Source: Halieaceae bacterium (GTDB lineage Bacteria > Pseudomonadota > Gammaproteobacteria > Pseudomonadales > Halieaceae). From it: a stretch of DNA of 64,000 bases. Shown here in pieces: positions 29,222 to 40,538 of the stretch. The position numbers were made by a program, and so were the translations under genes. The stretch is taken from positions 37,885-101,884 of the forward strand of contig CACMGJ010000003.1 in assembly GCA_902613175.1 (NCBI GenBank), written 5' to 3'. Position 1 is the first letter of the stretch; every line of letters begins with the position of its first letter. The notes under the pieces are model-generated. The model did no database searches. It had not been told where the DNA came from and saw nothing but the letters and a program-made list of their open reading frames with translations.

Positions 29222-31120
29222 TTAGTCTTGAACGCTTATCGGCTTGAATTCCGAGCGTCCAGACGACTCAACTGCACCGTGGTATCCCTGGCCGTCAGGC
29301 ATGAAAAACGGCACTGCGGGCATATCCTTCATGCGGTGCTGATGTATGTTTGAACCGGAAGCCGCTTCCGCAGACGCCTGAGACAAATAAATGTCATAGG
29401 TGTATCCGGCCGCACCGTCATACTTGCCCGTGGTGACAACACCTCGCACCTCGAGCGGCGATGTGCCGAATCCAGGGAACTGCAACCCCTCGAATGACTC
29501 GACAATCTCAATCCGGCCCCTATCGAACATGTTGCTATGGACCTGACAATACGGATAGATAGTGGTTGGCGTGTTTTCGTTAACAATCAAAGCCACGTGA
29601 TGATTGTTTTCGATGACAACACCTTCTGCCTCAGACAACTGCGATGACTCGGGACTGCTTCCCAGCCTGAAGGGATGTGATGTCAGTGATACCACATTGT
29701 CAAAGCGAATCGTATCGCCAACGCGCGCATAAACGATAATGTCACTGGCAGTCGCATCAGCGCCGTCGATCGTGTACTGAAAGCCCCCGGCAGCGCCCTC
29801 GTCGATGCGGTAACTAAACTCGTTAAAGTTGGGTAGCTGTGATGTCAGGTTGGCTAGGGCAGAATTGTCTTCTAACCGCGCAAGGATCGCCCCCCTGTAG
29901 GTGTCCGCTAACGCGGTGTCACCCGATGCAATTGCAACGCTATCACTCACCACCACACGCAAACCAACATCTGTGAACTGGGCCAAAGTCGATGTATCGT
30001 CCGCAGCGATCTGCTGCAGAAAACGTCCCAGCGAGCCCGTAACGTCCGTGATGAACGCATTCAACGAAGCATCGTTGATGTCAGCAGCGACGTCCGCGAG
30101 TAACTGTACGCTTGAAAATCGCAGTAAAGTATCTGTTGTAGCCGCTCGCTCCACAACCGCGGACTCAATCTCAGGTGTCGACAGCCCCGTTATTGCAGAC
30201 AGCGAGGCCGTGATAATTGAGAGCTGCACGTGGTTGAGTGCTAATGCTATCGCACCTTCCTCCCCTGCAACTATTGCCTCAACGGGATCTCTAATCGCGG
30301 CTGATTCACTGACCTGCAAGGACTGCAAAATTTGAACGACCCTCTCCTCACTACTGGATCGTGCGGCTTCTAGCAGGGACCCTAACGGTGAGATTACGAG
30401 CGCCTCTTCCGATGCAATGCCTCCATTCAATCTGAAGGTCACGCCAAAGGCAGTGCCAGATTGCGGCTCAACACCACCCACCGAAATAATCTTACCTGCG
30501 GCATAGTCATCTACCTCAAAGTAGAACGCGCCCTGCGTGTCAGTTGTTACTCCTGCCTCATCCTCGTCCTTTACTCCGTCCTCATTCACGTCCTGAAATA
30601 CCAGTGCCTCGCTGAGGTAGGAACCTGCTACAACAACGCCTGTTACCGGACCGCCAGAAGCGCCAGAGCCCTCATCGACATCGGTAACGGTAATAGTGAC
30701 TGACAGTGAGGCGGTCGCAGAACCGTCAGACGCATCAATGGAAAGCTCGTAGACGTTATTCGAATCTGCGTCCTGCGGGGACTCAAAATCAGGGGCGGTA
30801 ACAAAGCTAAGCGCGCCTGCTGAGGTAACTGTAAAGCTACCTGCATCATCGCCAGTGACACCATAAGACAGCGCGTCCCCATCAGCATCAGACGCCATTG
30901 CGCTCAGGCTAATCTCCGTCGAATTTTCCGCCACCTCGACCGCTTCAGAGTCTGCGGACCACCGCGGTGTGTTGTTAGCGGTGCCGTATGAACCGCCACT
31001 GCCGGACGAGTAGCCACCAGAATCAGAACTACCTCCACCACCGCCACACGATGACAAGACGGGCAGCACCAAACAAAGTGCGGCCAAACGGGCCATCAGG
31101 CCCAACTTTACTGACTGCAT
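29222..31120 (-). CDS. lipoprotein with cadherin-like repeat and C-terminal cupredoxin-like domain
   Basis: Lipobox LSSCGGGGGSS; cadherin-like APDFESPQDADSNNVYELSIDASDGSATASLSVTITVTDVDEG; C-terminal SHPFRLG...YPYCQVHSNMFDRG fits a type-1 copper His/Cys/His/Met set. Confidence 0.75.
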   Translation of the reverse strand: MQSVKLGLMARLAALCLVLPVLSSCGGGGGSSDSGGYSSGSGGSYGTANNTPRWSADSEAVEVAENSTEISLSAMASDADGDALSYGVTGDDAGSFTVTSAGALSFVTAPDFESPQDADSNNVYELSIDASDGSATASLSVTITVTDVDEGSGASGGPVTGVVVAGSYLSEALVFQDVNEDGVKDEDEAGVTTDTQGAFYFEVDDYAAGKIISVGGVEPQSGTAFGVTFRLNGGIASEEALVISPLGSLLEAARSSSEERVVQILQSLQVSESAAIRDPVEAIVAGEEGAIALALNHVQLSIITASLSAITGLSTPEIESAVVERAATTDTLLRFSSVQLLADVAADINDASLNAFITDVTGSLGRFLQQIAADDTSTLAQFTDVGLRVVVSDSVAIASGDTALADTYRGAILARLEDNSALANLTSQLPNFNEFSYRIDEGAAGGFQYTIDGADATASDIIVYARVGDTIRFDNVVSLTSHPFRLGSSPESSQLSEAEGVVIENNHHVALIVNENTPTTIYPYCQVHSNMFDRGRIEIVESFEGLQFPGFGTSPLEVRGVVTTGKYDGAAGYTYDIYLSQASAEAASGSNIHQHRMKDMPAVPFFMPDGQGYHGAVESSGRSEFKPISVQD

Positions 31121-31391
31121 TACCTATCTCCGTAGCGCGGTTCAACCGCATGCACTTACATTAACTACGGAAGGGCCGTCTATCAGACCGAAAATATCGC
31201 CGTTCTGTTTAAGCTCTGTCTATGCAAAAACTGGACATCTGTCCAAGTAGGAAAGCCGTTAGACGCGTTGTTCTTCGATTACGCGAAGTTCGATTGCGGT
31301 TGTGAGCGAGGCATGTGTTTGGCCTCGGACGCAGCGTCATGACGCTAAATAAATCCGAGGAAAATGGGTAGCTGGCAATATAAAACGCCAC

Positions 31392-34300
31392 TCAAAGACA
31401 GGAGTCGCCTTCCACCAGCGTAATGTCGGCAAGCTCCACGGTACCCGGTGTCTCGGCGAGATCGAAGGCGAGTCGGCTGGTGATATCCGTCCTATCCACC
31501 GTCCAAGTTTGGGAAAATGTTTGCCAATCAGAGGTGACGTTAGAAGCGAGCTTCTGGCTCGCGCCCAATAGCTGGTAGACATCAGCGCCACGGTCGAGGT
31601 AGGTGTAAATTCGCTTATCCAAGGAACTCCTCGCCGAGTAACAGGCGGTGTACGTTCGACCTTTGTAGATGGGCACTCTATGGAACACTTGCACACGCCA
31701 GGGCTCTTGCTGGCTAGCCGTGTCAATGTCAGCGATAATCGTTCTATTGGACCGCTCGCAACGAGCCGTACCATTGAACTCGGTGAACTCCCAACTACTC
31801 GAGGGCAAACCGCAGTCAACGAGATCACCGCGGCTCGCTAAAATAGAGCCCTCCCGTAACGAGGGTTCGACTTGCTCTGAGAAAAAGAAGGAGTCGTTTG
31901 TGAACTTACCTAGCGGATTTTGTAGCTGGAGCTGAAAGAAACCACCCCGATCGGACGCCTCTGCTAGCACGACCTCAATCTGCTCACCCACACAATTAGG
32001 CAGCTCACCACTGATACAGTTAACCGATCCGTCAACTAACTCTCCATCCACAAAAATCCGCGCTCCCGGGTAGATGTGACGACCCCTCATCTCCAATCGA
32101 TTCGCATCATCCAACTCGGCTACGTTAAGCGTGGCAGCCTGCCGCGCAATCGGTGACTCAGGCCAAATCCCGGGTTGGGGGTGCAGCGCTGTGACATTCG
32201 CGGGTGGATGAGCGGTAATCAATGCCTGAAGCTCACTTGAATCGGCCAGTTCTAGCAGTTGCTGATCACTGAATGACTCTCCCGATTCGATGCCCGTGAA
32301 CAATCCGTTCTCGTACCGCAGTTGCTGCATCTCCCATGTCTCCGGCTTGAACAGCGATGCTCGCAAGGCAACCGTTCCCGCATCGGCCGCCGACAAGAGA
32401 GTCCCTAGTTTCTCAACCTCCGAAGCTGATAACGCTGTCCCGGGTGTCATACCGATTTGTGAGCCCAGCGAACCCGTGTGACCCGTGCTGCCCTCCAGTA
32501 CCATGCGCCAAATCTTCTCGCTAGACCCGGCTACCCGCCATATGTCCTGCTCCGGAAAGTGATCAGGAATACTGAGGATCCGTAAAAGATCCGAAATGTT
32601 TAGGCGGCCTTGAGGCAGGATCATCCATCGGTCATAGGCACCGCGCCAGGTGGGTGCATCCATACCTGTTCCCGGTGTGTTGGTGCTCACCAAAAACGGC
32701 ATGCGATGGCAATTACCGCAGTCCTTTTCCATGTGGAACTGGAGCATCCCTTGGAAAGCCGACGGAGTTAAACGGTTGGTCTCTGGACGCTCTGGTGGTG
32801 GAGGGAATGCGACCGACAAGTTGAACAAGGCAAGCGATTGGCGCTCTTCGTCAGTCAGTTTGCCGGCTCGCCCCGAGGGTCCGTCCTCACACTCGCCAAC
32901 GCCGCACATGGTCGATCCTAGCGTGCGATCCACGAGGACGAGAGAGCAATCAAGCGCCGCGCCGCTTTCGCAATCGGGCTCAATAGAACCGTTGATGTTG
33001 GCGGTGTTATTGCCACCGTGAGGGTCACCCATCACACCGTCCCAATGATAGGGTGCGGTGTCTCTCAACCCTCGCATGGGCATCGTCAGTCGCGGCTGGA
33101 TTTGCGTGCAACCAGGTACATCGCAAATGGGTGTATCTAAGACCCACAGCAGTTGATCGGTATTGCCATCAATATGACAACTGGCACACGAGAATGTGCC
33201 TGTACTCGACGCCTTCGCCGATTCAAACAAATGTCTGCCCGCTGCAATTTCGCTCGGGGTCGGATCCTCGAGAGCAATGGTTGCCTGTAGGTCGAGTGAT
33301 CCATTGCTCAGTGATACAACGCTGACAGAGGAGTCGCTGGCGTTATAAATCCACGCCTCATCACTGCCCCTTAGAGTAATGCCACGCGGTGTCGCGCCTA
33401 CCGTCAGTCGCCACTGAATATCACCGGAGGTGGTATCCATCCGAAAAACGGTGTCAGAGGCAGCGGCAATACCAAGTAGTGCGTCACCCTCAGGCAGGAC
33501 CACTAGATCGTAGGGCGTTGCGAGTGCTCTATCAGGTGCTGGATGAGCGGGCGGTCGTGGCTCTAACTCATAACGTCGTATCTGAGGTAAACAGCCGTCA
33601 GGCCCCGAACAATCGACTCGGGTAATTTGGTTGAAAAACGGTCGGTTCTCGAGCTCAGCGAGGCCGTGCTGCTGTGAACCTGCACGACCATTAGCCGTAT
33701 TCCTCGCATCCGTTTGAGCAATGTATGCGACACCGGACGCGTCAATAGAGAGGCCGTAGAGCAGTGTCCCTAGGTGATTCACCGATTGAAGGCGCTGTTC
33801 ATTCTCTGTGCTATAGACGATGAGATCGCGATCTGGAAGATCCGTGTTACGAACAATGTCTGCCGTGTAGTTGAGCGACAACACATTGTTGTTATTAAAA
33901 ACATGTTCGATAGCATCGAAAGTGCAGACATCACCGTCAATGCCATCGGCGGTACATCCTGAGAGCTGCGTCTGGTTATTCGACTCAAAGGGCAAGACGA
34001 GCAATTTATCTCCCACCACCGCGATGGCCCGGGGATCCTGAGCAGGGACCTGAAGAAGCTTAGTGACCTCGTACGTCGATGCATCGATGACCGCAATTTG
34101 GTTGGTTTGTGAAAGCGCCACATAGGCTTTCGCATTACTCGCAAAGGCAATACCTGCCGGCTCGTCAAACACCTCCTCGCCCGCGGGTAAATCGAGGTGA
34201 TCAATAACCGAGATAACCGTGTGCAACAAGGGTGAATCGGGTGCGGTATCGATAACATTCACACTGTCCGATACGTGATTACTGACCCACAACTCACTGC

Positions 34301-34715
34301 GGTCTGGCTTCGCTGCCAAGCTCATTGGCTCCAAGCCAACTTCAATCTGTTGAACCACTACTCGAGTGTCCGCATCGAGTACATCAACCGTACCGTTAGG
34401 CGTGTTTGTTACGTAGACATAAGAACCCAATGCCAAAATGGGATTAACGTGAGGACTCATGAAGAGCTGAGAGCCCGGCTGGCTCATGTCAGTCGACGCC
34501 GACGAAATCAATCGCTGGTTGAGCTCGAGGTCTGTCTCGAGCGGTCCACGCTCAGCAGGCTCCTCGTCACCGGATGAGCCACCACCCGAGCTGGGCGGCG
34601 GTGGAGTGACCACGGGCGCAGGAGGTGCAGACGCAGAACCGCCCCCACCACCGCAGGCAGTAAAAACGACAGGTATGAGAGCCGACAGTAATAACGCACG
34701 ACTTGTTGTTTTCAT
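31392..34715 (-). CDS. lipoprotein with YncE-like beta-propeller and diheme cytochrome c (MauG/CCP-like) region
   Basis: Lipobox FTACGGGGG; propeller blades (VYVTNTPNGTVDVLDADTRVVVQQIEVG, ELWVSNHVSDSVNVIDT); two CXXCH motifs CASCH and CGNCH; MRGLRDTAPYHWDG. Confidence 0.8.
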   Translation of the reverse strand: MKTTSRALLLSALIPVVFTACGGGGGSASAPPAPVVTPPPPSSGGGSSGDEEPAERGPLETDLELNQRLISSASTDMSQPGSQLFMSPHVNPILALGSYVYVTNTPNGTVDVLDADTRVVVQQIEVGLEPMSLAAKPDRSELWVSNHVSDSVNVIDTAPDSPLLHTVISVIDHLDLPAGEEVFDEPAGIAFASNAKAYVALSQTNQIAVIDASTYEVTKLLQVPAQDPRAIAVVGDKLLVLPFESNNQTQLSGCTADGIDGDVCTFDAIEHVFNNNNVLSLNYTADIVRNTDLPDRDLIVYSTENEQRLQSVNHLGTLLYGLSIDASGVAYIAQTDARNTANGRAGSQQHGLAELENRPFFNQITRVDCSGPDGCLPQIRRYELEPRPPAHPAPDRALATPYDLVVLPEGDALLGIAAASDTVFRMDTTSGDIQWRLTVGATPRGITLRGSDEAWIYNASDSSVSVVSLSNGSLDLQATIALEDPTPSEIAAGRHLFESAKASSTGTFSCASCHIDGNTDQLLWVLDTPICDVPGCTQIQPRLTMPMRGLRDTAPYHWDGVMGDPHGGNNTANINGSIEPDCESGAALDCSLVLVDRTLGSTMCGVGECEDGPSGRAGKLTDEERQSLALFNLSVAFPPPPERPETNRLTPSAFQGMLQFHMEKDCGNCHRMPFLVSTNTPGTGMDAPTWRGAYDRWMILPQGRLNISDLLRILSIPDHFPEQDIWRVAGSSEKIWRMVLEGSTGHTGSLGSQIGMTPGTALSASEVEKLGTLLSAADAGTVALRASLFKPETWEMQQLRYENGLFTGIESGESFSDQQLLELADSSELQALITAHPPANVTALHPQPGIWPESPIARQAATLNVAELDDANRLEMRGRHIYPGARIFVDGELVDGSVNCISGELPNCVGEQIEVVLAEASDRGGFFQLQLQNPLGKFTNDSFFFSEQVEPSLREGSILASRGDLVDCGLPSSSWEFTEFNGTARCERSNRTIIADIDTASQQEPWRVQVFHRVPIYKGRTYTACYSARSSLDKRIYTYLDRGADVYQLLGASQKLASNVTSDWQTFSQTWTVDRTDITSRLAFDLAETPGTVELADITLVEGDSCL

Positions 34716-34821
34716 TATTGTATTGCTCGCTCAGTGAGGGACTACCACACTACGCAGCACTGCGTGTCTATCAGTTTAGGCGAAATACAGCCGATTTAAA
34801 GGTGGTTTTTTGTGGTGTCAG

Positions 34822-35982
34822 TCACGAACCGCTGACCGGACCCGCCTCAAGATTACCCTGAAGAACAAACATCTCTGGATTGAGGCCAAAGCGATCAGTG
34901 TAGGGGAGCAAATTCGCCCTCAATGTCTCTATGGCGTCCATGTGAATAAGTGTCACGGTGCAGCCACCAAACCCTGCGCCGGTCATCCGTGACCCCAGAA
35001 CACCATCGGTTTCATTCGCAATGGCGACTAGGCAATCGAGCTCATCACAGCTGACCTCAAAGTCGTCTCGCAACGAGTTATGCGATGTCGTCATTAGTCG
35101 ACCAAAGTGCACGAGCTCGCCCGCTGAAAGTGCGGCCGATGCATCGAGCACGCGCGCGTTTTCGGTGATGACATGACGACAGCGCCGAAAGACCACCTCA
35201 GACAACTGGTCACCGTAAGCATCAAACAAGTCCGGCGTCACATCTCGCAGGGAGACTATCGTAGGATCGTGCTGCCTGACTAACGCGACGCCCTCCTCGC
35301 ACTCCGCGCGACGCTCATTGTATGCGGAAGATGCGAGCTCTCGTTTGACCTCGCTCGAGATAATCACAATGCGGTACTTATCCAGATTGGTCGGAATGTT
35401 CACGTGTGACAGGGTTCGACAATCGAGCAATAGCGCATGAGTTGAGCGGCCAAGACCACTTACGAATTGATCCATGATGCCGCACATCACGTTGGCGTAG
35501 CGGTGCTCAACACGCTGACATAAGGTCGCGATATCAATACGACTCATCTCAAAGCCAAAGACGGACTGAAGCGCGAGGGCCATCGCTGTCTCGAGTGCCG
35601 CGGATGAACTGAGCCCTGCACCCAGATTTAAATTGCCGTCGATAACAGTATCGAACCCGTGCGAGACCAATCCCAGTAACCGTAATTCTTCCACAACACC
35701 GAGAACGTAGCAGGACCAATGACCCGGCTCCGGTTTTTCAAAGTCATCGAGCCGATAATCAATAAGCTCACCAAACCGGCTCGAGGCCACCCTCACTCGC
35801 TGGTCATTGCGCGCTCTAATACCCACGTAAACGCCGCGATCGACCGTCATGGGAAGGACAAAACCATCGTTAAAGTCAGTGTATTCCCCGATGAGGTTTA
35901 CACGACCGGGAGCCATAATGACCTGAAGGTCGTTGTCGTCACCAAACGTTGCCGCGAATTGCGATCGGATGTGCTCAAACAT
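34822..35982 (-). CDS. galK: galactokinase
   Basis: APGRVNLIGEYTDFNDGFVLPM signature, NLGAGLSSSAALETA, GSRMTGAGFGGCTV. Confidence 0.95.
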   Translation of the reverse strand: MFEHIRSQFAATFGDDNDLQVIMAPGRVNLIGEYTDFNDGFVLPMTVDRGVYVGIRARNDQRVRVASSRFGELIDYRLDDFEKPEPGHWSCYVLGVVEELRLLGLVSHGFDTVIDGNLNLGAGLSSSAALETAMALALQSVFGFEMSRIDIATLCQRVEHRYANVMCGIMDQFVSGLGRSTHALLLDCRTLSHVNIPTNLDKYRIVIISSEVKRELASSAYNERRAECEEGVALVRQHDPTIVSLRDVTPDLFDAYGDQLSEVVFRRCRHVITENARVLDASAALSAGELVHFGRLMTTSHNSLRDDFEVSCDELDCLVAIANETDGVLGSRMTGAGFGGCTVTLIHMDAIETLRANLLPYTDRFGLNPEMFVLQGNLEAGPVSGS

Positions 35983-36067
35983 GATGAGGTGTCACTCTTG
36001 CCAGCGTATAGAGGTGCACTTAGAGCAACTCAACTTGAATGATCGCCTCTTTGGAAGCCGACGTAAA

Positions 36068-37147
36068 ATGGCCATGAAAATAACGATGTACCGAAAACGA
36101 ATCAGCCGTGCCTCATTGGCCTTGCTCACTGCGTCTCTGTTACCCACTTGCAACCTACTCACCGAAAAACCTTATCCGATCAGCGATCACTCGGACGGGA
36201 AGCGTTTTTATAACCGCGATGGATCAGATAAAGGGCTGAGTGACATCAGTCAGTTTCTCTGGCAAAGCCTCTGGAATGAGTCCGCATGGCCAGAGTCGCT
36301 ATCCAATCCTGAAGCCTCAACTATTTCGGACAGGGTGAACGAAGGCATACGTGCCACCTACATCAACCACGCGACCGTTCTTATTCAAGTGGACGGGCTA
36401 AATATTTTGACCGATCCCAGCTGGTCCGAGCGCGCCAGCCCGGTCACCTTTGCTGGTCCGAAACGCATTCGACCGCCCGGCATTGCCATAAGCGATTTAA
36501 CTGAAATCGATCTCGTACTGATTAGCCATAATCACTACGACCACCTCGACACAGCGACACTAAGACAATTACGCCAGCAACAAAACAAAGAACCCGTCAT
36601 TGTGTCAGGCCTTGGCAACGCGGCATTACTCCGCTCACTCGGTTACAACCAAGCGATTGAACTCGACTGGAGTGACAGCACGTCTGTAGAGAGCACCACC
36701 GTGCATTTTGTTGAGTGCCAGCACCGCTCAGCAAGAGGCATCTTTGATCAAATGCGAACCCTTTGGGGGTCCTTTGTCATTGAGACAAGCCAGGGGAATA
36801 TCTATTTTGCGGGGGACACGGGCTATTCACCGCACTTCAAGGAGCAAGGTGAACGCTTTGGCTCCTTTGCGCTCAGCATTCTCCCGATTGGCACGTACGA
36901 GCCTCGCTGGTTTATGAAAGACATCCATCTGAATCCTGAAGAAGCCGTTCAGGCGCACATCGATCTCAACAGCGAGCAAAGTCTGGGAATGCATTTTGGT
37001 GTCTTTCAACTCACCTGGGAGCCAGTCGATCAGCCGGTGACTGACCTAGATACTGCGCTACAAGCCAATCCAATCGGCACAGGACGATTCTGGGCCTTGG
37101 AGCCAGGGCAGGCTCGTGTGATTACCCCTCAACAAACAGAATTCTGA
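36068..37147 (+). CDS. MBL-fold metallo-hydrolase (NAPE-PLD/UlaG-like), exported
   Basis: LVLISHNHYDHLD, FAGDTGYSPHFKE; start placed at ATG 36068 because the longer ORF overlaps divergent galK. Confidence 0.85.
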   Translation: MAMKITMYRKRISRASLALLTASLLPTCNLLTEKPYPISDHSDGKRFYNRDGSDKGLSDISQFLWQSLWNESAWPESLSNPEASTISDRVNEGIRATYINHATVLIQVDGLNILTDPSWSERASPVTFAGPKRIRPPGIAISDLTEIDLVLISHNHYDHLDTATLRQLRQQQNKEPVIVSGLGNAALLRSLGYNQAIELDWSDSTSVESTTVHFVECQHRSARGIFDQMRTLWGSFVIETSQGNIYFAGDTGYSPHFKEQGERFGSFALSILPIGTYEPRWFMKDIHLNPEEAVQAHIDLNSEQSLGMHFGVFQLTWEPVDQPVTDLDTALQANPIGTGRFWALEPGQARVITPQQTEF

Positions 37148-37198
37148 CGCTTTTCCGCCTGCCCATCAGGTAATAAGCCGGGCTAAGGTGTGATGATG

Positions 37199-38290
37199 TT
37201 ATTCGCGTTCGGCGTAATACGTCTCTGACACAGCTCGCAAGCGGGCAGCACTCGACTCGGGCGTGATATCCCGTTGAGGTGTCGCGAGCATTTCGTAGCC
37301 CACCATGAACTTCCTAACCTCAGCAGATCGCAGTAAGGGTGGGTAAAAGTGCATATGCCAATCCCACTCTGGGTGCTCAGCACCGTCGGTTGGCGACTGA
37401 TGCATGCCAGCCGAATAGGGAAAGCTACACTCGAACAGGTTGTCGTAGCGTGTGGTCAGCTGCTTGATAATATCGGCAAGATCGTGGCGTTCCGCTGGCG
37501 TCATATCACCCAAATGACGCACCCGGCGTCTAGCGAGAATTAGGGTCTCAAAGGGCCATGTTGCCCAAAAAGGAACTACTACTACGAAACTCTCGTTAGC
37601 ACAGACCAGGCGAGTTTCACGCTCTAGCTCCACTGCAAGATAATCACCCAATAGAGTTCGTCCCGCTTTTTCCCAATGCGCGCGCGTCCGTGCCGACTCT
37701 TTGGCAGGCTCATCGGGCACTGTTTTCTGAGCCCAAATCTGCCCATGAGGGTGCGGATTGCTGCAACCCATGATCTCGCCCTTATTCTCGAAAATTTGAA
37801 CGTGATTAATGCCGTCAATCGCGGCGAGCTCGATGTATTGTGAGGTCCAAAGATCGACGACTGCATGAATTTCAGCAACGGACATTTCAGGCAGCGTCAG
37901 GTCGTGGCACCGAGAAAAACAGATAACACGACAGATGCCCGTCTCGCTCTCTGCCACTAACAAATCGTGGTCCTCGCTGCGACCCTCAGGGGTATCCGAG
38001 AGCAGCGCACTAAAGTCGTTTTGAAACACATAGGGACCTGAGTAGTCAGGGTTGGTCTGACCCCCTGCACGCTCATTGCCGGGGCACAGGTAACATCCAG
38101 CATCGTAGGCTGCGAGCGAGGCCCTTGATGGGGACTCTTCCTTTCCCTGCCAGGGCCGCTGGGTACGGTGCGGGGATACGAGAACCCAATCTCCGGTTAG
38201 CGCGTTGAACCGCCTATGCGGATGCTCCTCAGGGTCGAAAACGCTCAATGACCTGAATCTCCCCCAACTAATTCGCAGTGATAACTGACA
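37199..38290 (-). CDS. galT: galactose-1-phosphate uridylyltransferase (5' end approximate)
   Basis: [45 protein letters not shown] catalytic His motif. The listed ORF extends to 38443 into the molybdoenzyme gene, so the true start is probably below about 38290. Confidence 0.9.
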   Translation of the reverse strand, partial: CQLSLRISWGRFRSLSVFDPEEHPHRRFNALTGDWVLVSPHRTQRPWQGKEESPSRASLAAYDAGCYLCPGNERAGGQTNPDYSGPYVFQNDFSALLSDTPEGRSEDHDLLVAESETGICRVICFSRCHDLTLPEMSVAEIHAVVDLWTSQYIELAAIDGINHVQIFENKGEIMGCSNPHPHGQIWAQKTVPDEPAKESARTRAHWEKAGRTLLGDYLAVELERETRLVCANESFVVVVPFWATWPFETLILARRRVRHLGDMTPAERHDLADIIKQLTTRYDNLFECSFPYSAGMHQSPTDGAEHPEWDWHMHFYPPLLRSAEVRKFMVGYEMLATPQRDITPESSAARLRAVSETYYAERE

Positions 38291-38291
38291 A

Positions 38292-40538
38292 CTAAGCCAC
38301 CGCCTCAATACGCGCAGGCACAAATTTATGGTGTGGCGTGCCTGCGAATTTATCGCAATCGCAGAGCGAGGTGAGCTCATTAGGTGCAACACCTGATCGA
38401 GTCCCGTCCTCGTTATCAAGGCCAAATCCGTTTGGTATCGCAACGTGACCCGGTAGCATACGGTCAGTTACCTCAACTCGCGCCATCGCTGAACCAACTG
38501 CAGTCACAATCCGCGCCTGATCGCCGGTTTCAATACCGAGGTTGGCAGCGTCATCTGGGTTAATACGCAAGGACCCATCGGGGTCTTTGCGCCGCCAGCC
38601 GAAGTCACGATAAATGGTGTTCGCGGTATAGTCGCGACGCTCTCCCGCGCTCAAGGCAAAGGGGAAATTGGAGTTTGAACGGTCAACAGGTCCTGCTTCC
38701 AAGACGGTGAGCTCTTCTAACAAGCTGGGTAGCACTAGCTGAATAACTCCCTCCTGTCCCATTCGCGCCCAGGCAGTCGACATATCATCTCTTGAGAACA
38801 CCACGCCCGAGTGCCCCGCAATGATAGCGTCGAAGAGCTTTTCCGCTTGAGTAATGGGATCACCCTCATAGCCAGCACGCGCCAAACTAGCACTGTCACG
38901 CATGGCGAAACCGAGTGTTAGCGGCCACATAACGGCGCCCTCTTTGGCACCCTCGGGCAGTACCTCGCCAAGCGTTCGGTAGAGAATCACCGGCGCCAAT
39001 TTGGACACCATGCCATCCTCAGCCATGGCCTGCATAAACCGTTCGCGGAACACGGCACGACCCTCGTCTTTCAACAAGCCGCGCAGCTCATCAACCAACT
39101 CAGTTGGCATCACCCCAGCTGCCTCAACGAGGCGCGCGTGAATCTCTGCCTCAGACAGCGACTCACCTAGCGGTTCGAATAAGGGCTTACGCAAGTGGAA
39201 ATAATTTTCGGGGAATTCGAAGTTGAAGAAGGTTGCTTCCCACTTCTCAAACTGCGTAGAGGCAGGCAGTACATAATCAGCCTCGCGTGCGCTTTCGGTC
39301 ATTGCGATATCGATGGCCACCACCAGCTCCATTGAGCGAAGCGCCTCGCGCATGCGGTTGCTGTCAGCCAATGAGTGCACGGGATTCGCCGACTCGATGA
39401 GCATGGCTCGGTAACGGTCGGGATGATCCGTGAGGATCTCATCAGCAATGACATTACAGGGCACCATACCGCTGATAATGGGTGCCTTAGCCACAGGCGT
39501 TTTACGAGAGCTCCGACCACTGCCCGCGATATTCTGCAGGTAAGCAGGGACGTAGTGGCCGCCCTCCTTGCCGAAATGACCACACAGGACCCAAACCAAT
39601 TTTTCGAGGTAACTAATAAGTGTCGAGTGGTGGTTCATCTGAACCCCCAAGTCCTCGAACATGGCCATGCCCTTGGCATTCGCAATGGCGTCTACCGCTG
39701 CGCTAACTTCTTCAACAGTTAGACCCGCGTGCGCGCAATAGTCAGAGACCGAAATGGCGCCAAACGCTTTCTTGATGTCTACAATTCCTTGGGTGTGCTC
39801 ATCAACCCAGGCTGTCGCATAGCGCTCGTCCTGAATGAGCATGGCCACCATCGCTGCGAGCATCCACGCATCCGTTCCGGGCCTCACTCGGAGGTGAATG
39901 TCGGCCATTTTCGCCGTCTCCGTGACTACTGGATCGACAACAATCATGGTTTTGCTGGGATCTTTCGCGAAGTCGCGCAGGAACACACGTGCTCGGGGGA
40001 TACCGTGGGTATGCCAGGGGTTCTTTCCAAGGAAAAACGCGACGTCACAATGGTGGAAGTCACCTTTGACCATGGATCCGAACATTTGACCGTTGACCCA
40101 AAACTCACCGGTCTTCTCCTGCGCCAAAGCACTGGAGCGGTAGACGCTACCCAGCACTGACCGGGTCGCACTCGAGTAGGCGCCCGGCAAATGATTTCCC
40201 TGACCGCCGCCACCGTAATAAAAGATCTTGTCACCCCCGTGCGTATCGCGAATGGCGGCAAAGCGCTCCATGATCTCGCGGGTCGCGGTGTTCCAATCGA
40301 TGACTTCGAAGGTACCGTCTGGCTTGCGTCGCAAAGGCGATGTTATTCGGTCCTTACCGTTCTGATAGTGATTCAGCCCCGACGCCTTTTGACAGAGATA
40401 GCCCTTCGAAGCGGGGTGATCCTCGTCCCCACGGATACGCACGATCTCGCGATCATTTTCGCCGCCGGTCTGAACTTTGATGCCACAGTTCAGCTCACAA
40501 AGGATACATGCGCTCGTCATCCATTCTCCGTAAGTCAT
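38292..40538 (-). CDS. molybdopterin-dependent oxidoreductase (formate dehydrogenase/nitrate reductase superfamily)
   Basis: N-terminal Fe-S motif [12 protein letters not shown]...GYLCQKASG; molybdopterin-binding [21 protein letters not shown]-terminal molydop-binding [21 protein letters not shown]. Confidence 0.9.
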   Translation of the reverse strand: MTYGEWMTSACILCELNCGIKVQTGGENDREIVRIRGDEDHPASKGYLCQKASGLNHYQNGKDRITSPLRRKPDGTFEVIDWNTATREIMERFAAIRDTHGGDKIFYYGGGGQGNHLPGAYSSATRSVLGSVYRSSALAQEKTGEFWVNGQMFGSMVKGDFHHCDVAFFLGKNPWHTHGIPRARVFLRDFAKDPSKTMIVVDPVVTETAKMADIHLRVRPGTDAWMLAAMVAMLIQDERYATAWVDEHTQGIVDIKKAFGAISVSDYCAHAGLTVEEVSAAVDAIANAKGMAMFEDLGVQMNHHSTLISYLEKLVWVLCGHFGKEGGHYVPAYLQNIAGSGRSSRKTPVAKAPIISGMVPCNVIADEILTDHPDRYRAMLIESANPVHSLADSNRMREALRSMELVVAIDIAMTESAREADYVLPASTQFEKWEATFFNFEFPENYFHLRKPLFEPLGESLSEAEIHARLVEAAGVMPTELVDELRGLLKDEGRAVFRERFMQAMAEDGMVSKLAPVILYRTLGEVLPEGAKEGAVMWPLTLGFAMRDSASLARAGYEGDPITQAEKLFDAIIAGHSGVVFSRDDMSTAWARMGQEGVIQLVLPSLLEELTVLEAGPVDRSNSNFPFALSAGERRDYTANTIYRDFGWRRKDPDGSLRINPDDAANLGIETGDQARIVTAVGSAMARVEVTDRMLPGHVAIPNGFGLDNEDGTRSGVAPNELTSLCDCDKFAGTPHHKFVPARIEAVA

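Noticed and set aside
35933-36067. N-terminal extension of the MBL-fold protein into galK
   Set aside because: A good signal-like N-terminus begins at ATG 36068; the extension overlaps divergent galK.
38292-38443. N-terminal extension of galT overlapping the molybdoenzyme gene
   Set aside because: GalT homology begins near [18 protein letters not shown]; the extension looks non-homologous.
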